A DNA stretch of 64,000 bases, from positions 682,001 through 746,000 of the forward strand of contig CBDCLS010000004.1 in assembly GCA_965218775.1 (NCBI GenBank), read 5' to 3'. The position numbers and the translations under genes are program-made. Each line of letters begins with the position of its first letter. Position 1 is the stretch's first letter. Positions 16,932-25,634 of this stretch are shown here, in pieces. Below the pieces are notes generated by a model. That model saw only the letters and a list, made by a program, of their open reading frames with translations, made no database searches and was not told the DNA's origin. Source of the DNA: CAUZIZ01 sp965218775. GTDB lineage: Bacteria > Acidobacteriota > UBA6911 > RPQK01 > JAJDTT01.

Positions 16932-18086
16932 CTAACTCTTGTCGAACTCACTCGAATAGAACCGACGTATTTTCTCAATGACGTAGTCCTGCATTGCAGG
17001 CGTCAGTTCAGGATAGATGGGAATAGCGATCGTATGCCTGGAGGCGTATTCGCTGTGGGGGAAGTCACTGGGGTCCAGTGCGAGGTCCTTGAAGCACTCC
17101 TGCCGATGAAAGGGCACTGGGTAGTAGATCGCCGTGCTGATCCCGGCTTCTGCCAGGAAAGAGGCTAGTTCATCGCGTCGCTCGGGCACCGCAACAACGT
17201 ACTGGTTATAGATATGGCAGCTCCTGTCATACGCCAAGACCGGTGCCTTGATCGAGAGCTCAGCCAGGCTGGCATCGTAGTACTCAGCAACTGCGCGGCG
17301 CTTCTGGTTCCACTGCTCCAGGTAGGGGAGTTTGACCCTGAGCGCCACCGCCTGAATTGGGTCGAGACGAAAATTGCCGCCGACCAGGCCGTGGTAGTAC
17401 TTTGGTGCTGCTCCGTGATTTCTCAGCTTGAGAAGTATCTCCGCCACACCATCGTCGTTGGTGATCACCAGACCCCCGTCTCCCAAAGCTCCAAGATTCT
17501 TGGCCGGAAAGAACGAAAAGCAGCCCATGAGACCGAAAGATCCTGCCTTGTGCAGCCCGCTGGCAGCAGGATACGCGGCCCCGATAGCCTGGGCCGCATC
17601 CTCAACCACCGCGACTCGGTGCCGCCCTGCCACCTCCAAGATGGGATCCAGATCTGCACATTGTCCGTACAAATGAACCGGAATGATAGCCTTCGCGTTC
17701 CGGCGCAGGCTGGGGTTTGATTCAAACCAACGGTCAACGGCTGCGGGGCAGATGTTGTAGGTATCGGGGTCTATGTCGACGAGCACGGGGGTCGCATTGA
17801 GGCGGGTTATCGCCCCAGCGGTTGCGAAAAAGGAGTAGGTAGTCGTGAGTACCAGGTCGCCCGGTCCGACATTCAAGGCCATCAGGGAAACAAGCAACGC
17901 ATCTGTCCCGGAGGAGACGCCGATCGCATGCTTCACACCCAGGTATTCTGCAACCTCCTCCTCGAATCGCTGGACTTCGGGTCCCAGAATGTAGACGGTC
18001 GAGTCAATGACCTCACCGACCGCCTCTTTCAATTCCGGGCCCAGCTGCTCTAGCTGCGGTTTCAAGTCGAGCATTGGTACCCGCAC
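16932..18086 (-). CDS. DegT/DnrJ/EryC1/StrS family PLP aminotransferase
   Basis: 384 residues. The GTG at 18086 is preferred: AGGAG lies 8 nt upstream and the family's first conserved block (VPMLDLKPQ) follows at once; the longer in-frame extension overlaps the amidohydrolase gene and is not family-like. PLP features: GVSSGTDALL (phosphate site), VVEDAAQAIGA, and FSFFPAKNLGALGDGG with the Schiff-base lysine. Such enzymes make amino sugars of nucleotide-linked surface glycans. No other glycan genes are adjacent. Only 1 nt separates it from the amidohydrolase stop, so the two are co-transcribed. Confidence 0.9.
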   Translation of the reverse strand: MRVPMLDLKPQLEQLGPELKEAVGEVIDSTVYILGPEVQRFEEEVAEYLGVKHAIGVSSGTDALLVSLMALNVGPGDLVLTTTYSFFATAGAITRLNATPVLVDIDPDTYNICPAAVDRWFESNPSLRRNAKAIIPVHLYGQCADLDPILEVAGRHRVAVVEDAAQAIGAAYPAASGLHKAGSFGLMGCFSFFPAKNLGALGDGGLVITNDDGVAEILLKLRNHGAAPKYYHGLVGGNFRLDPIQAVALRVKLPYLEQWNQKRRAVAEYYDASLAELSIKAPVLAYDRSCHIYNQYVVAVPERRDELASFLAEAGISTAIYYPVPFHRQECFKDLALDPSDFPHSEYASRHTIAIPIYPELTPAMQDYVIEKIRRFYSSEFDKS

Positions 18087-18087
18087 G

Positions 18088-19038
18088 TCACGGTCTCCTC
18101 TTTTGGGAGCTACCTGCCGAACCTCGTTGGCCCTCGGGCAGAACGGGGAACAGTCTTTCGAAGTTCTTCCAGAGGATCTGCTCTTGCGCAGACGAATCCA
18201 ACCCGATGGCTTCCAGGGCGGCGATCTGAGCCTCCCAGACAGGCCGGTTCCATCCTCTGGGAAAAAAGGATGAGTCTGTACCGAAAAGCAGTCGTTCGGG
18301 ACCCACCACCTCGAGTACCTGAGCGTAGACTTGAGAGAGCGTGAGCCCAGGAAAATATTTGATCCAGCCATTCGAGCTAGAAGTGTCCAGAAAGACATTC
18401 GGGCAGAGGTCTGCAAGCATCAGTGCTTCCTGGAACATACCGGAACCAAAATGGGGGATGATCAGAGGTAGCTCGGGGAACGCCCCAGCTATATGGTGGA
18501 GATGGATCGGGTTGGACAGCCTCAGGTCGAACCGACTGGGTAGGCCGAGTTTCTTCCTCGCCCCCACTGTCAGAACGCCACAGTGAACGAAGACGGCAGA
18601 ACCTGGGTGCGACGCCGCGGTCTCGAAGAGTTGGAGGGTCGCCTCACCAGAGAGATCATAGCGGTGCATTCCCGGGAAGAGACAGGCGCATCGGAGCTTG
18701 AGCTCCGAAAAAGCTCGAGAGACACGTTCCGAGGTGTCGGCTTGGGTTGGATCGACCATGAAGAAACCCACGAACCGATCGGGGTGACGTGCAATCGCCG
18801 CCGCCACCGACTCTTCGTCTCCTGGAAAGCTTGCGATCAGAGCCGCCCGTCCAACCTGGTTTTGATCCAGCTCCTGCTGCCAGCGATCGGCTAGCATCTC
18901 GGTGGAACCGGGATCATCCCAACCCAAGAGGCCCGCAACTTCCTCTCCGCTGTTTTCGGCGTCAATTCCCTTCTCACGGGCCAGGGCCTTCAGAAACCGG
19001 GGCGAGAAGAAATGACAATGGCAATCGTTGGCGATCAT
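18088..19038 (-). CDS. Amidohydrolase-2 family metal-dependent hydrolase
   Basis: 316 residues from ATG 19038 (a TTG 12 bases upstream is also possible). The N-terminus NDCHCHFFSP is the HxH metal motif of the amidohydrolase superfamily; later VFVHCGV, LIIPHFGSG and LLFGTDSSFFP supply His and the catalytic Asp. Members act as decarboxylases or hydrolases such as ACMSD or 4-oxalomesaconate enzymes; the substrate is unknown here. It is the upstream partner of the DegT gene. Confidence 0.85.
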   Translation of the reverse strand: MIANDCHCHFFSPRFLKALAREKGIDAENSGEEVAGLLGWDDPGSTEMLADRWQQELDQNQVGRAALIASFPGDEESVAAAIARHPDRFVGFFMVDPTQADTSERVSRAFSELKLRCACLFPGMHRYDLSGEATLQLFETAASHPGSAVFVHCGVLTVGARKKLGLPSRFDLRLSNPIHLHHIAGAFPELPLIIPHFGSGMFQEALMLADLCPNVFLDTSSSNGWIKYFPGLTLSQVYAQVLEVVGPERLLFGTDSSFFPRGWNRPVWEAQIAALEAIGLDSSAQEQILWKNFERLFPVLPEGQRGSAGSSQKRRP

Positions 19039-19079
19039 ATGGATACCCAAAAAAGGAAAGACGGTCTTCGGAGTCGTAA

Positions 19080-19838
19080 TCAGATCTGCGCGATTTCGAT
19101 GAGAATCAGGGAGATATTATCCATTCCCCCTTGCTGATTGGCACGGCTGACAAGCTGGTCGGCAACCCGGCTCAGGAGCTTATGACTTTTGAGCACGTCA
19201 TGAATCTCCTGATCGACCAGCATGTCGGTCAGACCATCGGTGCAGATCAGGAAGACGTCCCCGACTTCTAGATCAACCGGGAACACATCCACATCAACCG
19301 GCGGCTGGAGACCCAAGGCACGGTCGAGCAGATGCTTGTAAGGATGAGTCAGCATCTCATCCTTGTCCAACAGACCCGACTGAAAAAGGCGAAAGACCGG
19401 AGAGTGGTCTACCGTCAGTTGCTGAAGTTCGCCCTGGTGATGACGATAGATCCGACTGTCACCTACGTGCCCGATCAAGCCTCTCGGACTCGGGTCCGGA
19501 ACCAACCACAAGGCGCTCACCGTTGTCCCCATCCCCCGACGTTGCACATGTTGTTCCTGATCCCGAAAGACCCTCTCGTCGGCCGTCGCAATGGCGCGCC
19601 TCAGTGCCTTCGAAGGAGAGTCTGCAGCGTTTGCGATCTCCTGGCTCAGCACCTTCGCTGCGATGGAGCTCGCAACCTCTCCGGCAGCATGCCCACCCAT
19701 GCCATCGCAGACTCCGAAGAGGCGGAGGTCAGGAGCCAGAATCAGGGAATCCTCGTTTACACTGCGCACTCGGCCGAGATCGGAACGAGCCTCCTGGCGA
19801 AAGCCGAAGGAACCATTTTGTAGCAAGTCGTTTGTCAT
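19080..19838 (-). CDS. PP2C-type protein serine/threonine phosphatase
   Basis: 252 residues of the Stp1/PrpC type. Motifs in order: ARSDLGRVRSVNEDS with the metal-binding Asp/Glu, FGVCDGMGGHAAGE (metal-binding DGMGGH), LIGHVGDSRIYR and FLICTDGLTDML, then DNISLILIEI at the end. Such enzymes use two Mn or Mg ions to dephosphorylate Ser/Thr proteins and usually oppose a Hanks-type kinase; none is in this window. ATG 19838. It precedes the amidohydrolase gene on the same strand. Confidence 0.92.
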   Translation of the reverse strand: MTNDLLQNGSFGFRQEARSDLGRVRSVNEDSLILAPDLRLFGVCDGMGGHAAGEVASSIAAKVLSQEIANAADSPSKALRRAIATADERVFRDQEQHVQRRGMGTTVSALWLVPDPSPRGLIGHVGDSRIYRHHQGELQQLTVDHSPVFRLFQSGLLDKDEMLTHPYKHLLDRALGLQPPVDVDVFPVDLEVGDVFLICTDGLTDMLVDQEIHDVLKSHKLLSRVADQLVSRANQQGGMDNISLILIEIAQI

Positions 19839-19871
19839 CTTGGGGGTCCGTTTACAGGCGACCTTGCTGGC

Positions 19872-20069
19872 TCAGAATTCGTGCAGCCCATCCAACATTT
19901 TCAAATGACATTGAACCAGACCATAAACAAACAAGATAAGTAGGATCGAGGCTCCGATCTTCTTCCACAAGGGATAGGTCAGTTGCACCCTACAGTAGGG
20001 GCAGTAACTAGTTGGTTCTACTAAAGTGTACCCGCAACCGGGACAAATCTGTGTCGAGGATCGCCACAC
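19872..20069 (-). CDS. Small zinc-ribbon membrane protein
   Basis: 65 residues from GTG 20069. A zinc ribbon (CPGCGYTLVEPTSYCPYC, two CxxC knuckles) is followed by one membrane helix (IGASILLILFVYGLVQC) and a short tail. GGAAGAG lies 9 nt upstream. Too small to name; similar ribbons are used as adaptors. It is 33 bp upstream of the PP2C gene on the same strand, so probably an operon. A fold-back element (20108-20385) sits 38 bp upstream of the start and occupies the promoter region. Confidence 0.65.
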   Translation of the reverse strand: MWRSSTQICPGCGYTLVEPTSYCPYCRVQLTYPLWKKIGASILLILFVYGLVQCHLKMLDGLHEF

Positions 20070-20107
20070 TAGAATACTCTTCCTGGCCAGGGCAAGATGT
20101 CCAGCAC

Positions 20108-20385
20108 CTTAGTGCTCCCTCCCATAAATACGATGATGTATGTGGCGAGCGCGACGGGTCGAGTTCGCGAAGCGACGCCGAACTCGATGCTTTGTATCTT
20201 GGAGGAGGAGCGACAAAGAAATCGGCGCGTCCCGTCGCCACCCGTAGGGCAGATGGGGGTTGCGGACGATCTCAGCGTGGGTCGTCGTCGAAGATGGCCA
20301 GGCATCGTCTTCCTCCTCCTGCCTTGATCTCGCCTCGCAACCCCCATCTGCATACATCATCGTATTTATGGAAGGGAGCCCTTAG
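20108..20385 (+). mobile_element. CTAG-family fold-back element, full copy (278 bp, CTTAG flanks)
   Basis: Flanked by CTTAG direct repeats (20108-20112 and 20381-20385). The two 30-nt arms are 28/30 complementary; the inner ends read GATGATGTATG and CATACATCATC. The core of 208 nt is 97% identical to the 53714 copy (7 differences) although the arms match that copy at only 17/30 positions. Core stems: GCGACGGG with CCCGTCGC, and CAGATGGGGGTTGCG with CGCAACCCCCATCTG, here a perfect 15-bp match. It fills most of the 466-bp gap between the zinc-ribbon and DUF4416 genes. ORFs in it are not conserved between copies. Confidence 0.88.
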
Positions 20386-20535
20386 TATACTGGCTCCTGA
20401 AAACGGCAGTCATCAACGTTGACAGGAACGTCACCCAGACTCGAGCCTATGCTACCAAAGCACCGCTGGCTCCCCAACTCTTGTCTCTGCTGCTTTAGCT
20501 GTCTCCAAATCCGATATCGCCTTAGACTAGCCGTC

Positions 20536-21186
20536 TCAGGACCGCTTCGCACCTGGAGCCTGTTTGGCTGGTGCCTGGATTTGTTCTGAGACCCGACCCA
20601 GATAATCGGAACGTACCCCTGAAAAGAATCGAAGTGCGAGCTCGGACCTGTAGTCGGGGTAGGTCCACGGAAGCGGCTCGGTCTGGCTGCGACGGAAGAG
20701 CAGGGTCAACTCGGAATAGATCCCGTCCTGGAGGTGAACGCGATGAGCATAGTTCTTGACCGTGGCAAGCACCAGATGCCAAGCGGTGAGGTAACCCGGA
20801 TCCAAGTTCACAGTCCGGCTCAGATCCTGGTTCCGAGCAACTCCTGCGGCAACTGGTCTGGTCAGGAACATCTGTTCCAACTCCTCGGTGAAGAGCTTGA
20901 GCTGCACCAGGTCCGGGACTGGGCGAAGTCGGCGAAAAGTGATGAAGTACTTCCAGATAGAGACGCCCATTTCTCTTTCATAGTGGCCGGTATACTCACT
21001 GAAACAGTAGATTTCCGAACGGTGATCGATTTCGCCCCACCGGTTCTCCAAGTGTCTCTCTACCTCCTCACAATAGGCAGGACTGGCGGACATAACGGCG
21101 ACGAATAACTTGGCCTGTGGAGGGGCCTTTAGGCGTCGTCTGCCCGTCGCAATCGGTCGCTCTTTCCGTCCGTCTTGGGAACTCAT
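20536..21186 (-). CDS. DUF4416 family protein
   Basis: 216 residues from ATG 21186 (a TTG six bases upstream is an alternative). The conserved DUF4416 blocks are present: KLFVAVMSA, YTGHYEREMGVSIWKYFITF, RTVNLDPGYLTAWHLVLATVKN, HRVHLQDGIYSELTLLFRR and PWTYPDYRSELALRFF. Function unknown; the family occurs mainly in Desulfobacterota, Acidobacteriota and Planctomycetota. It lies downstream of ligA on the same strand with a 26-bp gap, so the two may be co-transcribed. Confidence 0.87.
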   Translation of the reverse strand: MSSQDGRKERPIATGRRRLKAPPQAKLFVAVMSASPAYCEEVERHLENRWGEIDHRSEIYCFSEYTGHYEREMGVSIWKYFITFRRLRPVPDLVQLKLFTEELEQMFLTRPVAAGVARNQDLSRTVNLDPGYLTAWHLVLATVKNYAHRVHLQDGIYSELTLLFRRSQTEPLPWTYPDYRSELALRFFSGVRSDYLGRVSEQIQAPAKQAPGAKRS

Positions 21187-21212
21187 CGCCAATTCTCAAA
21201 GGAGGAGCCGCA

Positions 21213-23231
21213 TTAGTTCGGAGGAACCATCTCCTTCAGCTCGGCCTCACCTAGGATCTCGACTCCCAGTTCCTGAGCCTTCCGCAGTTTCGACCCCGGC
21301 TCGGCACCGACAACGACATAGTCGGTTCGGGACGAAACCGACGAGACTACTTTTCCTCCATGAAGAGAAATCAGTTCTGAGGCCTCTTTTCGACTCAGCC
21401 CCGGGAGTGTCCCTGTGAGGACAAAAGTCTTTCCCGCCAGGGCTCCCGCTGTTCGAGTTACCTCCTCGTCGAGGCTCAGCTGCAATCCAGCCTCCTCCAG
21501 TCTGCGCACCAGGAGTCGGTTCTCGGGTATTGAGAAGTGCTGCCTGACACTAAGAGCGATCTCGGGACCGACCCCCAGGATGCCGGCCACTTCCTCCTCT
21601 GGAGCCTCCATAAGGGCATGGATGGTTCCGAACTCTCTTGTTAGCAGGCCAGCGATGGTCTCCCCTACATGCCGAATCCCGAGACCGAAGAGGACGCGGG
21701 GAAAGGGCTGCCGCCTGCTTTGTCGGACGCCTTCCAAGAGGTTCTCGATAGACTTTTCTTTAAAACCATCCAGACGGCTCAGATCATCCGCACCCAATGA
21801 ATAGATGTCCCCAGGGTCCTGGATGAGCTGTAGTTCCAGCAACTTCAGAATCGTCTTCTGTCCCAGCCCCCGGATATCCAGGGCTCCTTGGCTCACGAAG
21901 TGCCGCAGCGACTCGAAGCGCTGGGCAGGACAATTGCGGTTGGTGCAGTAGGCCATCGCCTCTTCGGGGTCGCGGGATACCGCCGCACCACAAGCGGGGC
22001 ACGCCCTTGGATAAACGAACCGCTTCTCCCGTCCGCTTCGTTTCTCCCGAACGGGTCCCACTACCTGGGGAATGACGTCTCCCGCCCTCTTGACGATAAC
22101 CGTATCTCCCTCCCGAATATCCTTTCTCTGGATGTTGTCCTGATTGTGGAGTGTGGCGGTTCGAATGGTCACTCCTCCAACACGTACGGGCTCGAGTGTG
22201 GCGTAGGGATTCAAGGCCCCGGTTCGACCTACATTGATGTTGATCTTCAGCAGCCGTGTCGTGGCCAGCTGGGCAGGAAACTTATAGGCAATGGCCCAAC
22301 GTGGATCGTGGCTAACGGCGCCTAGACGCTCCTGATAATCGAGACGATCAACCTTGATCACTACACCGTCGACTTCGTAATCGAGCGTGTCTCGTCTTTC
22401 TTGCCAATGGCCGCAGAATTCAATCACATCGTCGATACCGGATTGGTGCTTCGAATTGGTGTTGATCGGGAAACCCCATTTCGCCAGCTGATCCAGGGTC
22501 GCTCTCTGAGTCGGGAAATCCATGCCCTCGACGTAGCCGACGGCGTAGGCGAAGAAGGATAAGGGACGGGTAGCAGAAGCCTTCGGATCCAGCTGTCGCA
22601 GAGCGCCGGCAGCCGCGTTTCGGGGATTCGCGAAGGGTGTTTCTCCCTGGGCAATACGCTGCTCGTTGATCCGCTGAAAGGCCGGAACAGGAAAGTAGGC
22701 TTCCCCGCGCACCTCTATCAGTGGAGGAGGGGACAAGTCTTCCTGAAATCGGAGTGGGATCGAGCGTATGGTTCGAAGATTAGCCGTGATTTCTTCTCCT
22801 ACCAACCCGTTTCCTCGAGTGGCGCCCCTCGCCAAACTTCCATTCTGGTAGGTCAGTGCAACCGCTATGCCGTCAATCTTCAGCTCAGTCACGAACTCGA
22901 CGTCCTCGGTATCAAGGAGATTGCTGATCCTGCGAGAGAAGGCCCTTACCTCATCCCCATCGAACGCATTGGCAAGACTGAGCATGGGGGCGTAATGAGG
23001 GACTTTCTGGAACCTCTCCTGGGGCTCGCTCCCTACCCGTTGAGTGGGAGAATTTATTGAAGCTAGCTCCGGATACTCGAGCTCCAGTTCGACCAGTTCC
23101 CTGAAGAGCCGATCGTATTCCGAATCGCTGATTTCGGGGTCGTTCAGAACCGAATAGAGGTAGTTATGGCGCTCGATCTCTCCCCGCAACTCAGCGTAGC
23201 GGGCGGTCGCCCAGTCGAGATCTTTTCCCAC
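21213..23231 (-). CDS. ligA: NAD-dependent DNA ligase LigA
   Basis: 672 residues, full length. Order: Ia domain (HNYLYSVLNDPEISDSEYD), adenylation domain with the nucleophilic Lys in ELKIDGIAVAL, OB fold, four-cysteine zinc finger (CPACGAAV...CTNRNC), helix-hairpin-helix repeats, and a C-terminal BRCT domain (GKTFVLTGTLPGLSRKEA). Seals nicks in replication and repair using NAD+. GTG start at 23231 with a weak Shine-Dalgarno; a TATATT box lies about 11 nt before it. An IS4-family element begins 43 bp upstream, so any promoter further away has been separated from this normally essential gene. Confidence 0.97.
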   Translation of the reverse strand: MGKDLDWATARYAELRGEIERHNYLYSVLNDPEISDSEYDRLFRELVELELEYPELASINSPTQRVGSEPQERFQKVPHYAPMLSLANAFDGDEVRAFSRRISNLLDTEDVEFVTELKIDGIAVALTYQNGSLARGATRGNGLVGEEITANLRTIRSIPLRFQEDLSPPPLIEVRGEAYFPVPAFQRINEQRIAQGETPFANPRNAAAGALRQLDPKASATRPLSFFAYAVGYVEGMDFPTQRATLDQLAKWGFPINTNSKHQSGIDDVIEFCGHWQERRDTLDYEVDGVVIKVDRLDYQERLGAVSHDPRWAIAYKFPAQLATTRLLKININVGRTGALNPYATLEPVRVGGVTIRTATLHNQDNIQRKDIREGDTVIVKRAGDVIPQVVGPVREKRSGREKRFVYPRACPACGAAVSRDPEEAMAYCTNRNCPAQRFESLRHFVSQGALDIRGLGQKTILKLLELQLIQDPGDIYSLGADDLSRLDGFKEKSIENLLEGVRQSRRQPFPRVLFGLGIRHVGETIAGLLTREFGTIHALMEAPEEEVAGILGVGPEIALSVRQHFSIPENRLLVRRLEEAGLQLSLDEEVTRTAGALAGKTFVLTGTLPGLSRKEASELISLHGGKVVSSVSSRTDYVVVGAEPGSKLRKAQELGVEILGEAELKEMVPPN

Positions 23232-23263
23232 AAGTCGAGGAATATAGCACAGTCAGACCGTCG

Positions 23264-23274
23264 GTTTTTCTTGT
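23264..23274. repeat. Left copy of the IS4-element target-site duplication
   Basis: GTTTTTCTTGT, 11 bp, is repeated exactly at 24748-24758 on the other side of the element. An 11-bp duplication fits the 10-13 bp typical of IS4-family insertions, and its perfection suggests a recent event. Confidence 0.88.
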
Positions 23275-24747
23275 CAGGACATTCCCCAAAAATTGAGGGT
23301 GAATTCTCTCAAGTAGTTGAGAACAAGAGAGTAGGGCGATAAGGGAAGTGGGATGGGTTGAAATTGGGAGAAAATGGGGGAACTGTCGACCCCCAAAAGT
23401 GTGGGTCCCTAGCGCTTAGACTGGTTGGCGGAACTCCAAACCCAACAACCAATTAAGCGGAGGGACCCAGATGCATGATGCCAAAGTAGCGTGGAAGATT
23501 CGAGAGCAGCTGAGAGAATTTTCGGGGAAGGTCTCTGAAGGATTACCGAAGACCGCCGCTCGTTTGATCCGGGAGGTGCTCTACGGGATGCAGTGTCGGG
23601 CGTCGGTCCGGCTCAGCGAGATTGCGCGAGCACTGGAGGAGGAGATCGCTCTGAAGAAAGTCATCGAGCGGCTGAGCCGCCAACTCAACCGTCAGGGATT
23701 GAGAGGAGCGGTGGGAAAGAATCTGCTGGAGTTGGCGGCCTGGCGGGTGGAGAAGGAGACGCTGTTGATTGTGGACCCCACGGATGTGAGTAAGCCATAT
23801 GCCCGGAAGATGCAATACCTGGCGCGGGTCCGGGACGGCTCCCGAGGGGAGATCCGAGATGGATACTGGTGCTGTGAGGTGGTCGGAGCGAGGCGGGGGA
23901 GTGCCGAGGTGCTGCCGTTGTACCAGGAGCTGTACTCGCAGAAAGCGCCGGACTTTGTGAGCGAAAACGACGAGATCCTCAAGGCGATTGGGCGAGTCTC
24001 CAAAGCCACCCAAGGGCGAGGGATCTGGGTGATGGACCGGGGAGGGGATCGGGAGGAGATCCTCGAAGTCCTGCTGAAGCGGGGACACCCGTTCCTGGTG
24101 TGCCAGCGGGGGGATCGTCACCTGATCTCAGGGCGCAGCAAGAAGAGCGCCGAGGAGTGGGCGCGTGGTTGTCGGCGCCGCTACCGGGAAGTCGTGATCA
24201 AGGAGACGAGTGCGGGGGAGAAGGTCTACCGGTTGGAGTTTGGGGCCCGAGGGGTGCGTTTGCCCGGTTTCGACCAATCGCTGTACCTGGTGGTGGTGGA
24301 TGGCTTTGGCCCCCGTCCCCTGATGCTTCTGACGAACCAGACGGTCAAACGCTCGCGCAAGAGCCAGTGGCGGGTGGTCGAGAGCTATCTGAGCCGCTGG
24401 CGTGTCGAGGAAACGATCCGATTTATCAAGCAGAGCTACGAGTTGGAAGACATCCGTTTGCTCAAGTATGAGCGCCTGCGCAATATGGCCGCCTTGGTCA
24501 TGATCGCCGCCTTCTTCGCCTGTGTCTATCTGGGTAAAAGGGCCAAGCTGGCCCTTCTGGTCCAACACATCGAGCAGGCAGCCAAACGGATCTACGGCAT
24601 CCCGGAGTTCCGCTTCTATGCCATAGCCGATGGCATCAAGCAGCTCCTATTCGGCCGCCACAGCGGGATTGGCGGGGCTCGACCCGATCCCAGCTCCCGT
24701 CAGCTGTCCCTGCTTCCTCTGGGCCTCTGAAAAATGGGGAATGTCCA
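23275..24747 (+). mobile_element. IS4-family insertion sequence
   Basis: About 1.47 kb with terminal inverted repeats sharing GGACATTCCCCA (left 23277-23288; right, complementary, 24735-24746) and an intact single-ORF transposase. Exact 11-bp direct repeats flank it. Noncoding left end 23290-23470 holds the transposase promoter region. Inserted between ligA and the gene at 24789. Confidence 0.92.
23471..24730 (+). CDS. IS4-family transposase
   Basis: 419 residues. The DDE catalytic residues are recognisable: LLIVDPTDV (D1), GIWVMDRGGDR (D2) and YLSRWRVEETIRFIK, which fits the IS4 signature Y-(2)-R-(3)-E-(6)-K exactly and contains the catalytic Glu. The C-terminal part is hydrophobic (ALVMIAAFFACVYLG), as usual in the family. 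The gene appears intact. It ends 17 bp before the right end of the element. Confidence 0.95.
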   Translation: MHDAKVAWKIREQLREFSGKVSEGLPKTAARLIREVLYGMQCRASVRLSEIARALEEEIALKKVIERLSRQLNRQGLRGAVGKNLLELAAWRVEKETLLIVDPTDVSKPYARKMQYLARVRDGSRGEIRDGYWCCEVVGARRGSAEVLPLYQELYSQKAPDFVSENDEILKAIGRVSKATQGRGIWVMDRGGDREEILEVLLKRGHPFLVCQRGDRHLISGRSKKSAEEWARGCRRRYREVVIKETSAGEKVYRLEFGARGVRLPGFDQSLYLVVVDGFGPRPLMLLTNQTVKRSRKSQWRVVESYLSRWRVEETIRFIKQSYELEDIRLLKYERLRNMAALVMIAAFFACVYLGKRAKLALLVQHIEQAAKRIYGIPEFRFYAIADGIKQLLFGRHSGIGGARPDPSSRQLSLLPLGL

Positions 24748-24788
24748 GTTTTTCTTGTGGATTGATTCTGTTATGATGTGCCTACTTA

Positions 24789-25007
24789 ATGGCTACCCAG
24801 ATTCTATGCAAGATCCTGTTTACGGTGACCTTCCCACCTGACCATGGGTGCTCACACCACGTGTCTCTTTTCAAGCTCAGATCTCTTGCCAGCAACGAAC
24901 TCGCCGACATGGAAGTGATCGAGACCATCGATCACCTGTTCGACTGCCCCAGATGTCTGGACACCTACCGCTTTATCCGAGCCGCTCACGCCCAGAAATG
25001 CACCTGA
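24789..25007 (+). CDS. Small possible zinc-finger protein
   Basis: 72 codons; product not firmly recognised. The segment HHVSLFKLRSLASNEL, then DHLFDCPRCLDTYRF, resembles the zf-HC2 anti-sigma-type pattern H...CxxC. No membrane helix or sigma factor gene follows. The first 25 residues are less convincing, so the true start may lie further in. It is 30 bp downstream of the IS4 target duplication; the insertion may have removed its promoter. Confidence 0.4.
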   Translation: MATQILCKILFTVTFPPDHGCSHHVSLFKLRSLASNELADMEVIETIDHLFDCPRCLDTYRFIRAAHAQKCT

Positions 25008-25035
25008 GGTGAACCCTCGATATTTCTCTTCTTAG

Positions 25036-25260
25036 CGCTTCCCCTTTGCCTCTGTCTTTGGCTCTGCCCTTGCCCTCTGATTCGACTGCGCGTTGTCCGA
25101 ATCGGCCTCCACTCAGCAGCTACCTTCCGAGCCAGTAAGAGGTTGCCGCGGAAGGGCGCAGACACGGGCCAGGACGGGGCAAAGAGGTCAAGGGCAAGGG
25201 CAAGGGCAGAGGCACGGCCAAGGGCAGAGGCACGGCCAAGGGCAAGGGTAGGCGCGGCGG
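25036..25260. repeat. Low-complexity region with inverted GGGCAA/TTGCCC blocks and an 18-bp tandem repeat
   Basis: In the 627-bp gap between 25008 and 25634, CCTTTGCCTCTGTCTTTGGC and neighbouring bases (about 25045-25078) are roughly complementary to GGGCAAGGGCAGAGGCACGG blocks at about 25193-25250. The second block contains GGGCAGAGGCACGGCCAA twice in tandem. Further on, GGAGTGGGG (25292-25300) and CCCCACTCC (25354-25362) could form a hairpin. No gene supported here. Confidence 0.5.
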
Positions 25261-25634
25261 CCCGGAACTTGTACCCTGGGTTTGTGGAGTTGGAGTGGGG
25301 CCAGTTGTTTGGGGTGTCCTGTAAAGGACAATTAAGGAGGAGAGAAGCTCTGACCCCACTCCTAAAGATTCTGATGCAGTTTCCCCCAAAAAGGTTGTGC
25401 TAGAGCATCGAATCTTTCTGAACCGGTCCGCTTCTTGCGAAGAATCACAGAGCTACTTCCAGGTGCCGATCGGGGCAAATCCTGGGTCATCTGCCGTCCT
25501 CCTCTTGGGGGGTCGTGTATCATAATTACCCAACGATGAAGGAGCCGTGGGTCAAGAGTCTGGCTCTCCTGGGGCTCTTCGGTCTTCATGATCCCTTGGG
25601 GCAGCTAAGAACTGCGTGGCCAACCACCGAAAGC

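Noticed and set aside
18087..18416. N-terminal extension of the DegT frame by 110 residues
   Set aside because: It overlaps the amidohydrolase gene in another frame, is not family-like, and GTG 18086 has a good AGGAG.
20108..20385. CRISPR array or tRNA cluster as an explanation of the structured repeats
   Set aside because: Copies are single and tens of kilobases apart, there is no repeat-spacer periodicity, and no tRNA cloverleaf was found anywhere in the window.
20069..20427. Overlapping ORFs of 76-136 codons inside the fold-back element, with similar ones in the 38503, 50269 and 53714 copies
   Set aside because: Small insertions and deletions shift the frames between copies, starts differ, and the constraint follows base pairing rather than codons. 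They are by-products of a stop-poor, GC-rich palindrome.
25143..25403. 86-codon ORF of Arg/Ala repeats upstream of the lipoprotein gene
   Set aside because: It translates a tandem GGGCAGAGGCACGG-type low-complexity stretch; no sign of real coding.
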